Source: Ailurus styani (taxonomy: Eukaryota; Chordata; Mammalia; Carnivora; Ailuridae). From it: a stretch of 64,000 nt of DNA. The position numbers were made by a program, and so were the translations under genes. The number at the start of each line of letters is the position of its first letter. The stretch's first letter is position 1. The notes below the pieces were generated by a model. The model was not told the origin of the DNA. It saw nothing but the letters and a program-made list of their open reading frames with translations, and made no database searches. Shown here in pieces: positions 1 through 11,226 of this stretch. The stretch covers positions 62,001 to 126,000 of the forward strand of contig LNAC01001226.1 of NCBI GenBank assembly GCA_002007465.1. The letters are read 5' to 3'.

Positions 1-119
1 TCTGACATAGAGTCAGAAGGTCAGTAGTAACCTAATGTTATATCATGATGCACATCATTCACCTTACTTTATCTCATCATATAGGCATTTTATCATCTTA
101 CATCATCACAAGAAGAATT
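1..119. other. Unassigned AT-rich sequence
   Basis: Nothing recognised before the L1 fragment. Confidence 0.4.
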
Positions 120-470
120 AGGGTGAGTACAGTACAATTATAGATGTATGTTTTTATTTAAATTCCAGTTACTTAACATACAGTGTCATATCGGTTTCAG
201 GTGTACAATTTAGTGATTCAACACTTACATACATCACCTGATACTCATCAAGACTTGTGCCCTCCTTAATCCCCATCACCTAGTTAACCTATCCCCCCAC
301 AAATCTCCCCTCTGATAACCACCAGTTCTCTGTAGTTAAAAGTCTGTCTCTGATTTTTTCCTCTCTGATTTATTCTGAGAGAGAGAGAGTGGGAGGGAGA
401 GAGATTACATTAATTTTTAGTAAGTATATTTTTCTATTTTACTATTAGTTATTATTGTTAATCTCTTACT
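120..470 (-). mobile_element. L1 3' end fragment, antisense
   Basis: The text 'ggtttcaggtgtacaattta', then 'catcacctgatactcat' and 'ccccatcacctag' is the reverse complement of a carnivore L1 3' UTR. The same signature occurs at 19500-19640 and 38990-39100. The element is truncated and followed by a short GA-rich stretch at about 376-404. Confidence 0.7.
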
Positions 471-1690
471 GTGCCTGATTTATAAATTAAACTTTATCAT
501 ATGTATGTATGTATAGGAAAAATATGATATATATATAAGACTTGGTACTATCTGTGGTTTCAGGCATCCATTGGGCGTCTTGGAATGTACCCCCCCACAG
601 ACAAGTGGAGGGACGACTATATTATGAGCTACTCATTACCATTATAATGTTTCTAGACTAGTTGAATTTTATGATGTACACATTTTGCACAATTAGCAAA
701 GTAATCTTCTTTCTAGAATGTGCAATATGAATTCAATTTTATTTTTAAAGATTAATATTGATAAACAAAGTTGTTGATTTGATATACATGTCTATATTTT
801 AAAAAGGAATTCACAGAGGTATTTATAAGGTACATCATAATATGTATATTTGCCATAAAAGAGAACATGTTGCTCTATATTGAAGTCACCTTGCAAAAGT
901 ACTTTTTTATATGATTACTCTCTTGATAACGTCATAGCAGTTCTATTCATGTGATTCGTAATCCTGATAATTGTTGAGGCATTGAAGTTTGACTAATCTT
1001 TCTTAATTGACTATAATACGAAAAAATAAGATTACATATTTGTAAAAAAATTAGAAGGAAAACTATCAACTTGAGATTCAGTGTGATATAAACTATATTT
1101 CATAGAGGTTATTTGTATTCTAAAGTATTTTTGACTCTGACAACTTCAAAATTGCATTCAGTACTAGGCAGAAAAATGGAGTTATATAAAATCATAACAT
1201 CAGTGTAGTGTATGAAGTAGAGATAATAGTTGTACTCTTAGCCATTTTATTTTGCTGTAAATGAAATTCATTGTTCAGCATGGCCTTCTGAACTGTGTTT
1301 TCCAGTCAAGTTATTTTGTAAAGATTAAATTAAATTCATTGCAGGGTACATGCTTTTAGAGATTGTAACAATTCCTATCTGTTTGAACTGTACTCTGAAT
1401 TTTTTTTTTAGTGTAGAAGAAAGTTCAGAAAGACAGTTTTCCATCTCACTGCACTTTTTCAGAATGGTTCTCATATCTCGACCATAGGGTTTTATTACAT
1501 ACAAATTGAAGTGAACTCATGTCAGTAAGAAATAATGAAAACACACCTTCAGTGTTCTTCTTTACTTTTTCAGAGTACACGCATAAATCGTACTTCACAT
1601 TACTTAGAGATTATGCAAAAGTTTGGTAGAATTTGAGTAACTGTTATATTTAAGGAATATTATGAATGATGAACATTAACTGTCATAAAT
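471..1690. other. Unassigned AT-rich sequence
   Basis: No gene or repeat recognised. Short TATG and TATA runs occur around 500-535. Confidence 0.4.
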
Positions 1691-1691
1691 T

Positions 1692-2333
1692 ATAGGTTTG
1701 GTAGACAGAATAATGCCTTCCTACCCTGCCCCCCCTTCAAGATGCCTATGCCTTAATCTCCAGAACCTTTGAATATAAGTTAATCTTACATGGCAAAGGG
1801 ATTTTACAGATGGAATTAAATGCTGTTCATCAGGTGACCTTAAATATGGGAGATTATCTTATATTAATTCCAGGGGCCTGATCTAACCACATTGGCCCTT
1901 AAAATCAGAAAAAGAATGTAGAAGAGTTAGTGAGAGATGCAGCTGAAGAAAGAGGAAGAGGAACAAGTTAAATTGTGAGAAGGATTCTACTTTTCCCTGT
2001 TGGCACTGACGGAGGAGGGGGGCTTTGAGTGAAGCAATACATGCAGGCTCAGGAAGCTGAGAATGACCCCTAGACACCAGCCAGCAAGGAAATGGGGGCT
2101 CTTAACAACTGTATGCAACTAATTTCTGGCAAAAATCTGAATGATTTTTGGAACACATTCTCCTCTAGAGACTTTAGAAAGGAATGCATCTCTGCAGACA
2201 CTTTCATTTTGGCCTTGTGTGATAGAAGCGAAGCCCACCAGACTTCTGATCTAAAGAACTCTGAAATAATATGTTTATATTTTAAGCCACCAAATTTGTG
2301 GTAACTTCTTCAGTGATAGAAAACTAATACAAT
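1692..2333 (+). mobile_element. MaLR LTR (MLT1-like), solo
   Basis: The start 'gtagacagaataatgcc', an internal 'ttacatggcaaagggat', and the end 'ttttaagccaccaaatttg' with 'gaaaactaatacaa' are typical of MLT1C/D-type LTRs of the non-autonomous MaLR group. No internal retroviral-type coding sequence is attached. The 70-codon frame at 2092-2304 is part of the LTR and is not a gene. The subfamily name is from recall. Confidence 0.7.
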
Positions 2334-2544
2334 TGGCAATATTTTTATTCTAAAATAAGGGACCTCTTATGGAAATCTCATCATATAAAATAAATTGAAA
2401 TGATAGGGGAAATATCTTACTCTTTCTGAATTTTATCTCTGCATCCCTTTCTATTTCTTTACATTTGTTATGTTTGTAACTTTTTCTTCCTTTCTTAAAA
2501 CAATGACTGGTAGAAGAGGGTACACAGTTGGATGTGTGGTGAAC

Positions 2545-3965
2545 TTGTAGATACTGAAAACTCTATTTAAGAAATTAAACTGAGGATTATCCAAAAAAGA
2601 AATCAAGAAAACAATCTCATTTACAACAGCATAGATAATAATCAAATACTTAGGAATTAATTTAACTAAGGAGGTAAAAAATGTGTACACAAAACTATGA
2701 GACATTGATGAAAGAAATTGAAGAAAATACAAATAAGTAGAAAGATATGATATGTTCCTGGAATCAAAGAATTAATATTGTAAAAATGTCCATAGTACCC
2801 AAAGGTAATACAGAGATAATATAATTATAGTATGATCTATAATTCATTGCAACCTCTATCAAAAGTTCAATGGCTCAAAAACTAATGATGTCTTAATATT
2901 TGCTAACTGAACATAATAAAAAAAGTTCAAAGCCATTTTCACAGAATAGAGAAATACAATTTTAAAATTCATACGGAACCATCCTCTTCCAAAAAAGATC
3001 CTGAATAGCCAAAGCAATCTTGAGAAAGAACAAAACTAGAGGCATCACACTTCCTGGCCTCAAACTAATCGCTAATCACTAATCACTAACTAATCACTAA
3101 CATCACTAATCACAGGGAAATGCAAATCAAATTCACAATGAGATACTACCTCACACCTGTTAGGATGGTTTTTATCAAAAAGACAAGAGAGAAGAAATGT
3201 TGCCAAGGGTATAGAGAAAAGAGAACCCTGTTCACTGTTTGTAGGGCTGTAAATTTAGCCATTATGGAAAAAAAAAGTATAGAGGTTTCCAAAAAAATTA
3301 AAAATCTCATCCAGCAATCTCACTGCTGGATATGTATCTAAAGGAAATGAAATTAGTGTCTCAAAGAGATATCTATACACCCATGTCATTGCAGCATTAT
3401 TCACAATAGCCAACATATGGAAGCAACCTAAGTGTCCACCGACAGATGAATGGATAAAGAAAATGTGGTGTACATAAAATGGAATATTATTCAGCTATAA
3501 TAAAGAAGTAAATCCTGATATTTGCAACAACATGGATGAAACTTGAGGTCATTATGCTAAGCAAAATAAACCAGACAGTGAAAGACAAATATATAATGTC
3601 ACTTATATGTGAAATCCTAAAAAGTCAAACTCATATAACCAGATTATAGAATTATGGTTGTTAGGGCTGGGTTGGGCAAAATGGGGGACGTTGGTCAAAG
3701 GGTATAGACTTTTAGTTATAAGATGATTAAATTCTGGGCATCTAAGGTACAGCATGGGAACTATATTTAAGAATATTATATACTTGAAATTTGCTAAGAG
3801 TAAATCTTAAATGTTCTTATCACATCAAAAAAATGTAACTATGTGAGGTGATGATGAGGTGATTATGGTAATCATTTCACAGTGCATATGTATATCTAAC
3901 CATTATGTTGTATCTTAAATATATATAATTTTTATTTGTTGATTATACCTCAGCGAGGCAAAAAA
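2545..3965 (+). mobile_element. Old L1 fragment: end of ORF2 and 3' UTR
   Basis: Degraded ORF2 text starts near 'aactgaggattatccaaaa' and passes 'acttcctggcctcaaacta'. The common L1 3' passages 'atgagatactacctcacacc' and 'ggaatattattcagctataa' follow, and an A-rich end lies near 3960. The reading frame is heavily interrupted. A short tandem expansion of the unit 'ctaatca' lies at 3065-3112. Confidence 0.85.
3065..3112. repeat. Short tandem repeat of a 7-8 bp unit (ctaatcac)
   Basis: About five imperfect units of 'taatcac(t)' lie inside the L1 fragment. This looks like local slippage. Confidence 0.75.
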
Positions 3966-4861
3966 ATTAGATAATACAATTTCTGCATCAATAAGCCTGG
4001 GGGAATCTAACTGCGTGGGAAATCTAACACATTTGATTAAACTCTGGTATTAATGAGCCCCAAATCACCTGCTAAATTCCTTTGAAGTTCAGTTCCTTTT
4101 TTCATAGATGAAAATTCAGTTACTTGAACACAATAGATCCTACCTCTGCTTCCACTAAACTTCTCTGGGTACAAACAATGGAAGCACAAGGGGGATTGGG
4201 CTGAATCTGGGGAAGGCAAAGTAAACCGACATTTTTTGAACCCCAGCAAAGAATATACTCTACCTTGCATATGTTAGTGATACTCTTACCTAGGTGAAGT
4301 GTAATGGGGCACAAGCACTGTGGAGTGCCACACAATAGCATAGAATGTGTTTAGAAATATATGTTGAAACAAAAGGAAACTTGGAAGCTTTAATTTATTA
4401 AGAATCTTAATTCCCTAATGTCTTGGTTCACTTTGTCATTTCAGTTTTCATGCTGTACAAATAAAAATTGACAGTCATAATCTCCAAAATTTGAGTTGAA
4501 AACATCCTCTGTAACTCCAGTTATGTTATGTCACGCTATCCATCCGGAGTGTCAGAGAGAGGAGTTTACTTAATCTAATAGCTAGTTATGTGTCACCCTG
4601 CATGTTGACACCTGCATCTCTGAGGATCTCCAGTAGTCCATCCTCTTTGTGTATTTTTGTAATTATCTGTCCTAGATGCTTTGCTGTGGAACAGTTTACA
4701 CACCTAGGCAGTAAAGTGTAGGAGTTAGAGATAAGAAAACAAAAATTGTATCTCTTTATTCCTTGTGTTGTATCATAAAAATCTCTTATTAACTTGATGT
4801 TCTGTCAAAGTCTGCAGAGTAGCTTAGTTAATCAAACTACCTGGATGATAAATTCAATGTT
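3966..4861. other. Unassigned sequence
   Basis: No gene or family recognised. Antisense frames at 4037-4341 are short and overlap each other, and look like chance. Confidence 0.4.
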
Positions 4862-4878
4862 TTTTCATTTCATTTCAT

Positions 4879-4913
<35 letters not shown>
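4862..4913. repeat. (ATTT)n simple repeat
   Basis: Twelve or more units run after TTTCA variants. It may be the left-over tail of an antisense SINE, but no SINE body is attached. Confidence 0.9.
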
Positions 4914-5049
4914 TGCCAAGACTTTTCATTTCTTTCCAGTTTTTCACTGGAAAAAAGTGAATTTAAAGGAAATTTCACTTTTTTTCCCTCCCATAACTGC
5001 TTCTATTTGGGAGAGAGGGAGAGAGAAAGATACTCATTAATTTTAGTTA

Positions 5050-5230
5050 ACTAATCAATTCATTTATTTATCCCACATATGCATTAAACACTTTGTTCTT
5101 TGTGTGCTGTGTTAGGTGCTAGATTATAATGACGAACAAAAGTAGACAAGATTCCTGCCTACATGGGGTTTACACTCTAGTGGAAGTGATAGAAATTAAA
5201 GAGTCAAAGAAATAAATGTAAAGTCATAAG
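5050..5230 (+). mobile_element. Ancient mammalian interspersed repeat, family not named
   Basis: The run 'gcattaaacactttgttctt', 'gttaggtgctagattataat', 'cctgcctacatgg' follows the widespread ancient repeat text about a 'last-to-first in size' maximum and 'damaged goods' spacing, seen again near 42150-42260. It is very diverged and I do not name the family. Confidence 0.4.
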
Positions 5231-6054
5231 TTACTATAAAGACTGAACACTGGCTTTTTTTTAAAATTTTCCTTTTTGAAATTTTCACCTAAGCCTGACA
5301 TTCATGGTTAGAGTTCTGTTACTTAAGTGGGTAATCACTCATTTCTTAGAGGTCTGAAATTTTTACATATTTAGCAATAAGAAAAGACTAAGAAGAAGAA
5401 ATTTGAAAGAAAGCAGTTTGGAAAAAATAGCCTGCTGTCCTTGCAAAGTCCAGTATCTTAGTGTGATGGGCATAACACCAGCCTGGTTCATCTGGTAGTC
5501 ATAGATTGGCTAACATTTTATGCATTCATCTTTTATAGTAGCAGTTTAAAAGACAAACACATTTGGGAATTATCACAGTAAAAATCCATTGAAACAGTTT
5601 ATAATTAATTTACTAGATAATTGTGAGAGCTTTATTTTTGTATTATAATTCTTATGTAATCATCCATATTTTGAGAATTTGAAAATTAATAAAATTTGAA
5701 TATGGTGAGTAGTACTTATATTTGATCTTGACAGATGTAATGATGGTGTAGAATGTGGTTTAAATAAAGGAGTATAACAATTGTAAAATGATTTTAACTA
5801 GTTAATGGAAATAAATAGTCTTGAAAAAGGATACTGAAATTATCCTGAATTTTTTTTTATGTTCAGCTTCAGAAAATTTTATGCCTTAGTTGATGAAACA
5901 CTTCTATATTGTGAATGCTGTATGAGTTAGGATATCTTTTTCATTATGTTTTAATTACCATAAGAATTCAGAGAACTGATACATGAATATTTCAGCTTAA
6001 GATATGACATATTTTATTTGAATGCCATAATAAAAATAATAATAAGTTGGGAAT
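5231..6054. other. Unassigned AT-rich sequence
   Basis: Nothing recognised. Confidence 0.4.
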
Positions 6055-6228
6055 GACTCTTCTCTTTTAATTCTCTCCCTTACTCTGTGATACAGGTGTC
6101 ATTTTCTCCATTTTATTAATAAAGTAAGAAAATAGTAATGTAACTAGTAAGTAGCAGCATCAAGATTAGAACCCAGGTCTCTCTTGACTCCAAAATCAGT
6201 GGTTTTTCTCATGTACTGTATTGCAGTG
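6055..6228 (-). mobile_element. MIR SINE, antisense
   Basis: 'ttctccattttattaataaa' corresponds to the MIR 'cattttacagatgaggaaac' passage. 'attagaacccaggtctctct' followed by 'gactccaaaatcagtg' is the reverse complement of the MIR tRNA-like head. Confidence 0.75.
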
Positions 6229-6790
6229 GCTGTTTTTAATGTTTATGTTAGAAAAGAAAGAAGATTTGAAACTTAATAAAACAAAATATAGATAATGAAT
6301 AATGAAACAAAAGACTTATTATTTTTTAAAAGTTAATAAGATTGGAAAACCATTAAGTAGACTAAGATATAAGGGATATGCACAACAAAATCTAACCATA
6401 TTTCTATATACTTGCAATAAAATTTTTTAATTGAATTAACAAAAAACCCTTGTGTGACATCAGAGATTAAAAAGTGGACATTTTACATATTTGTCATACA
6501 TTAAAAGAATAATAATAAAATATTATGAAAAATTTTGTGCCAAACAATTTGACAATATAGCTTAAATGGATAAATTTATTAAAAGACATAGATTACCAAG
6601 ATTGTCTCAAGAAGAAACATAAAATCTGAATAGTTCTGTGTTTACTAAAGAAATTGAATTCTTAATTAAAAATCTTCTGACAAGAATATAACAGGCACAA
6701 ATGTTTAAGGAAGAAAAAATAGTGATCCACAGAAACTTTCCTAGAAAATGGAAAAGTTGAAAATGTTATTTATATTTTCTTTTTTTTTTT

Positions 6791-6791
6791 N
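6791..6791. other. Ambiguous base N at a suspect join
   Basis: A single N sits at the end of a T run and is followed at once by an 87-bp exact copy of 7208-7294. Confidence 0.95.
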
Positions 6792-6878
6792 TTTGCTGTG
6801 TGTATTACTCTCTTCATAAAGTTATGCCCTTTGAATTTTATCCTTTCAACTCCAAGCAGTTAGTCAAGGTATTTTTCT
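6792..6878. repeat. 87-bp exact duplicate of 7208-7294 (likely assembly artifact)
   Basis: Every base from 6792 to 6878 equals that at +416. The block splits the SINE's poly-T end from its target-site duplication at 6763-6778, which makes biological origin unlikely. Confidence 0.9.
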
Positions 6879-6882
6879 TTTC

Positions 6883-7070
6883 TTTTTTTTTTTTTTTTAA
6901 AGATTTTATTTATTTATTTGACAGAGAGAGATTACAAGTAGGCAGAGAGAGAGGAGGAAGCAGGCTCCCTGCTGAGCAGAGAGCCCGATGTGGGCCTCGA
7001 TCCCAGGACCCTGAGATCATGACCTGAGCTGAAGGCAGAGGCTTTAACCCACTGAGCCACCCAGGCGCCC
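6883..7070 (-). mobile_element. CAN-SINE, antisense, young mustelid-type
   Basis: The T run and 'aaagattttatttattta' end, the body 'gattacaagtaggcagag' and the head 'cactgagccacccaggcg' are complete. The target-site duplication 'tgttatttatattttc' is at about 6763-6779 and 7071-7086. The left copy is displaced from the SINE by the artifact block. Confidence 0.95.
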
Positions 7071-7207
7071 TGTTATTTATATTTTCAATGAAGCCTGCAT
7101 ATCCTGGATAGCAAACACATATAGATATATTTCAATATAAGAAAACTACCCATTAGTATCCCTCATGAATACAAAGAAATCTTTAAGAAAATACTATTGA
7201 ATTGAAT

Positions 7208-7294
7208 TTTGCTGTGTGTATTACTCTCTTCATAAAGTTATGCCCTTTGAATTTTATCCTTTCAACTCCAAGCAGTTAGTCAAGGTATTTTTCT
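7208..7294. repeat. Original copy of the 87-bp block
   Basis: It continues naturally from the L1 fragment into downstream sequence, so it is the more likely true position. Confidence 0.85.
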
Positions 7295-8895
7295 AATCTA
7301 AAACTTTTCTCTTCCTAAGAGAAGTCTGGTGCCTGTGGGGGACAATACTTTTTGTTGTTTTTGTTTTGCTCTTGGTTTTATTTTTTCTTAACCCTGATGC
7401 ATATATTTTACTTTTGCTCTTCTCCCATTTTCTCCTTCACATTTATCTTTCTGTCATAACCACTGTATCATCTGAACACAGACTTTTAAAATATAGATCC
7501 ATTTTCTTATTCCAGTTATCAACAATTCATTTGAATGAACACAAACCCATAAAAAATTTATTACAGATTATAGTATAACTTCAAGTGGAAAATTCTTGGA
7601 AAAACTTCAACAGTGACAACATCATTCTTTTAATGGTGGTTAGAGTACTCTGTAGTAGTACACTTCAAGGAGAAACTCTCATAGATATAGACTTACATGG
7701 TACTCTGATGTATTAAGTTTTTATACTTTAATAAATGGCTTGGAATTGCTTTTCTCAATACCTTTGTTTAGGGTACTATATACTTCTAGATGAACAATTT
7801 TCAAATGTATGCTAAGCTTTGTTTTTATCTAATTATCATTGGTTAAAAAAAACCTCTAGGAAAAATACATGATTAAACACAATAATTATAATCCACTTTA
7901 AAGTCTAGTAAAATGCTGCTTGTGTTTATTTTAAAAGATATATATTTTTTCAGCCCCAGGTTTCAGCACACACAAAAAAGAAAGAATAAAAAGATATATA
8001 TTTTTGTTATCTAGTGCAGTTACAGCAGAATACAAGGTCTTTGTAGTGCCTTTATTTTTTCACATGCAAAATATTTTTTTAATCTTTGATCAGAAAATTC
8101 AAAAGCATCCAGGCAGAATTCATTGGAAAACATTTTTATAGAGGATTGTCCTTGTGAAGCAATACAAAAGATTGCATTAGAATAATTTTGTCAGATTTTA
8201 TAGATGTAATTCACGTAAGACATTCATTTCCCCTTTGTTGTATAGCAATGATATTTATGGTTTTAAAAAATAACATTATTCTCCATCATTATATCATCTT
8301 ATATTTTGGTAGTTTTTGTAACTGATCGCATGAAATGACATAATAAAGAGCACATTTTCCCTATCTTGTGTATCTCTCTTTGCTATTTATAAAGATTAAT
8401 CTTATAAATATCATTGAGCTATATTAGATGTTTTATATGGTAGAGAGTAAAGTCAATTATGAGCATCTAGAGGGAAGAGACTTAATCATTCATATTTTGG
8501 AATGAGTGATAGAAAGGTTGGCTGAATGCATTCCTTCAAATGTGTTATTAGAAATATTTATAAAATTAGTTCATATACTATAGGACAGTATTTATAAGGC
8601 CCATATATATTATTAGGATTAAAATGGTAAACAGAGATGGGGCGGAATGAACTATAACAAAATTTTCATTCATGCACACTTCATGATAGTTAAGAATGTA
8701 ACTGGTGAACTGTTAAATCAGAAGTTGTATTTGATAGGCAACTAGGTCAGTGTTGATGGAATGCCTTGTCATGAAGAATTGAACAAATTGCTTTTATCAG
8801 TTTTAGTCACCTTTGATCCAAGTGAAAGAAAAAGCTGATTCTTGTGAATTTTATCTATGCAGGGTAAAGGCTTTGGACACATCTTGAAATTATAT
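7295..8895. other. Unassigned AT-rich sequence
   Basis: No gene or large repeat recognised. It contains the 39-bp micro-insertion at 7950-7988. Confidence 0.4.
7950..7988 (+). mobile_element. 39-bp A-tailed insertion flanked by a 17-bp target-site duplication
   Basis: The 17-mer 'aaaagatatatattttt' is perfect at 7933-7949 and 7989-8005. The insert begins 'tcagccccaggtttcagc' and ends in an A-rich tail ('aaaaaagaaagaata'). The structure fits a very short L1-mobilised transcript fragment whose source I do not recognise. Confidence 0.6.
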
Positions 8896-9095
8896 TTCAT
8901 GGAATTGTAGAATCTTTAAGGTAGACAGGACTTTATATATCATCTGATGCAATCTCTGCTTACAAATCAGGAATGTGAAAACCTAAGATTTAAGGGATGT
9001 TCAACCATTGCATAGCTGATGAGAGAAAGAGCCAAGACTAAAATCTAGGTTTCTAGATTTAGTCTAGATTTTCTATTTAGTCTAATGGCATTTCT
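8896..9095 (-). mobile_element. MIR-like ancient SINE, diverged
   Basis: 'ttgtagaatctttaaggtag', 'tcatctgatgcaatctctgc' and 'tacaaatcaggaatgtgaaa' follow the common MIR-type antisense pattern, with 'aaaatctaggtttctaga' near the head. The family is uncertain. Confidence 0.45.
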
Positions 9096-9128
9096 CTCCA
9101 CAAGGGACTTCTGTAGGGGGAAAAAAAA

Positions 9129-9130
<2 letters not shown>

Positions 9131-9165
<35 letters not shown>
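9131..9165. repeat. (CA)n microsatellite
   Basis: About 17 perfect CA units follow an A run. The length is likely to be polymorphic. Confidence 0.97.
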
Positions 9166-9168
<3 letters not shown>

Positions 9169-10040
9169 TAATATATATATACTTTCTCAGCAGCTATGTT
9201 ATGGATATAGATACAAACAATATAACAGGATGTATAATTATTCAATTTTTTCTTGAAAGAAATATAGTTAAATAAGTATATTCATAAAGTAACCAACAAG
9301 GGTACATTTATAGATTATGTGTTAATGCATTGTATAGTCCTCTTTAATAACTGCCAATTAATTATGTAAGTCCAAATTAATACTTAAACTATAGAAAATA
9401 TTATTTCCTATGTTATTTTTTAATATTTTTCTTTATAGCATCATAATAAATATTAAATAACATAAATCATTGAATAATAAGACAAGAAGAGATTGCAGAG
9501 ACAAGATTCTGCTATATTCCTACTGATTAAATATATTAAATTATTTATAGTTGGTTTATATAGGACAGAAAAATATTCAGTGATGATGAATGAAAACTTT
9601 ATTGGCAAGCATTTTGATGTCTTAACTTCTCTAATGGTTTTTTCTAATATTCAATATCACAACATCCCCACAGCAACATAAACATCATTAATCTCTAGTA
9701 GTGAAATGTTATCATTGTACATAATTGGCAGAGGCAATTTGATAGTGAATCAAGAAAATTTGGTTCAGAAAAGTAGCAAATAGTCCTTTAGTAAAAAATG
9801 GAATTTCTGACACATAGAAAATTACCCAAACTCTTTTATGTAATTAAATTTTCATTTTACAAGTAAGGATAGGCCATAGAGAGGCCATAATTCTCATCTT
9901 TGGTTAATAGCCTCTAAAGGCAGGAAATCAATATGTTGAGGTTGAATATCATAGGCATAATATGAGAAATAAAGGAAAATGCTAATTCACTATGAATAAT
10001 AACTGAAGAGAGATCATTTCTATTCTAGTTAAAGCAAGTA
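9166..10040. other. Unassigned AT-rich sequence
   Basis: The 62-codon frame at 9493-9681 has no recognisable family and looks like chance. Confidence 0.4.
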
Positions 10041-10054
10041 TTAGGGCCAATAGT

Positions 10055-10085
<31 letters not shown>

Positions 10086-10101
10086 GGGCCAATAGTATTT
10101 A
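10041..10101 (-). mobile_element. Tail-only SINE insertion: 19-bp duplication around an (ATTT)n core
   Basis: The 19-mer 'ttagggccaatagtattta' occurs at 10041-10059 and 10083-10101. Only about 23 bp of TTTA repeat lies between, matching the reversed tail of a CAN-SINE. This is most simply an extremely 5'-truncated antisense insertion. Confidence 0.7.
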
Positions 10102-10734
10102 GTCTAAAATAATGAAAGGTAGGTAGAGAAGTTAACTAATATCTTTTTTAACAAGTTAAAAAAAGAAAATAGTGTTAACAATACATTTTACATTTGATTG
10201 TAAAACCAACCAAGGAGTAGCTCTTATATGCAGAAAGTAAGAAACTGAAAATTTTATTGATTTTACAGCCCTTTCTGTGGTGCCTAGAATTTATAGCACC
10301 TGGTGTAGCAACATGAATGGGAAAACCTTGTGCAGGACCAGGAAAAGCTTATTTTACTAACAGCAGGGTCCATATGGGAGATCCCTGATAGGAACTGGGC
10401 TTTTTGGACTCCATTTTTTGCTACCAGGGGACATGATTAAATTGCCTCTGGGCTTGGTTTTTTTAAGTAGGATCCAAATGGGACCTTTAAGTTTGGTTTA
10501 AAGAAGAGACTCTTTTGTGGTATAATTTTGGGTAAAAGTTGACAGGGAGAAAACTAACAAACATGTATAGGCAGTTGCGATTTAACTGTAAACTGAAGGG
10601 TCAACAGTACTTGCTCTTTGACTAAATGGCAACATTTATTCCTGCATTTCTGTGGAGTTATTCCTGGATCAGTTCTCCAATGTGAAGTGCATTGTGATCG
10701 TCCTCTAACCTTTATTTACTGAGTTCTTGGATAA
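10102..10734. other. Unassigned sequence
   Basis: 10260-10520 has a more balanced base composition than its flank but no recognised repeat or open exon. Confidence 0.35.
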
Positions 10735-10950
10735 TGATGGTGATTAAGCATAATGAGCTAACCTTTTATTTGTAACAGTACTTAAAAAAGCTCTGGAAAA
10801 AAAGCCCTTTTAATTCTTAAAATAAACTTGTGAGGTAAGCAACATAGATTGGACATTATTCTCCTATTATTCTGAAAATTAATAAATGGAAGAACCAGCA
10901 CCATATTCTAGGATTCTTTGGCAGGCAATCCAGTGCTTTTTTAGTCTCAC
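10735..10950 (-). mobile_element. MIR SINE, antisense, diverged
   Basis: 'ataatgagctaaccttttat', 'cttaaaataaacttgtgagg' and 'cattattctcctattattct' follow the MIR antisense order (size-of-class, 'tcctcacaacaaccctatgag', 'attatccccattttac'). Confidence 0.6.
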
Positions 10951-11019
10951 TTTGTTGCCTCTCCAGATCCCACTAGACTGAAAAATAACAGCAATAATAA
11001 AGAACACTTACTATCTTTT

Positions 11020-11208
11020 TTTTTTTAAAGATTTTATTTATTTTATTTGACACACAGAGAGAGATTACAAGTAGGCAAGGAGGCAGGCAGAGAGACAGGG
11101 AGAGGAGGAAGCAGGCTCCCTGCTGAGCAGAGAGCCCGATGCGGGCCTCGATCCCAGGACGCTGAGCCGAAAGCAGAGGCTTTAACCCACTGAGCCACCC
11201 AGGCGCCC
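11020..11208 (-). mobile_element. CAN-SINE, antisense, young mustelid-type
   Basis: A complete copy from the T run to 'ccacccaggcgccc'. The perfect 18-bp target-site duplication 'gaacacttactatctttt' is at 11002-11019 and 11209-11226, so the insertion is recent. Confidence 0.97.
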
Positions 11209-11226
11209 GAACACTTACTATCTTTT

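Larger units (their letters stand above)
6240..7207 (+). mobile_element. Old L1 ORF2 fragment, split by a SINE
   Basis: Degraded ORF2 text is recognisable at 'taccaagattgtctcaagaa', 'aaatctgaatagttctgtg' and 'aaaaatcttctgacaagaa'. It resumes after the SINE at 'cccattagtatccctcatg' and 'aaatactattgaattgaatt'. It is interrupted by the CAN-SINE at 6883-7070 and by a probable assembly artifact at 6792-6878. Confidence 0.7.

Noticed and set aside
2092..2304. 70-codon frame starting with ATG
   Set aside because: It lies entirely in an MLT1-like LTR.
4862..4913. (ATTT)n and other tandem tracts as possible CRISPR or satellite
   Set aside because: There are no spacers and no long period. They are simple repeats or SINE tails.
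6800..7027. Frames with RERERL- and DPEIMT-like peptides, here and at every SINE
   Set aside because: These are translations of CAN-SINE sequence, repeated at each copy.
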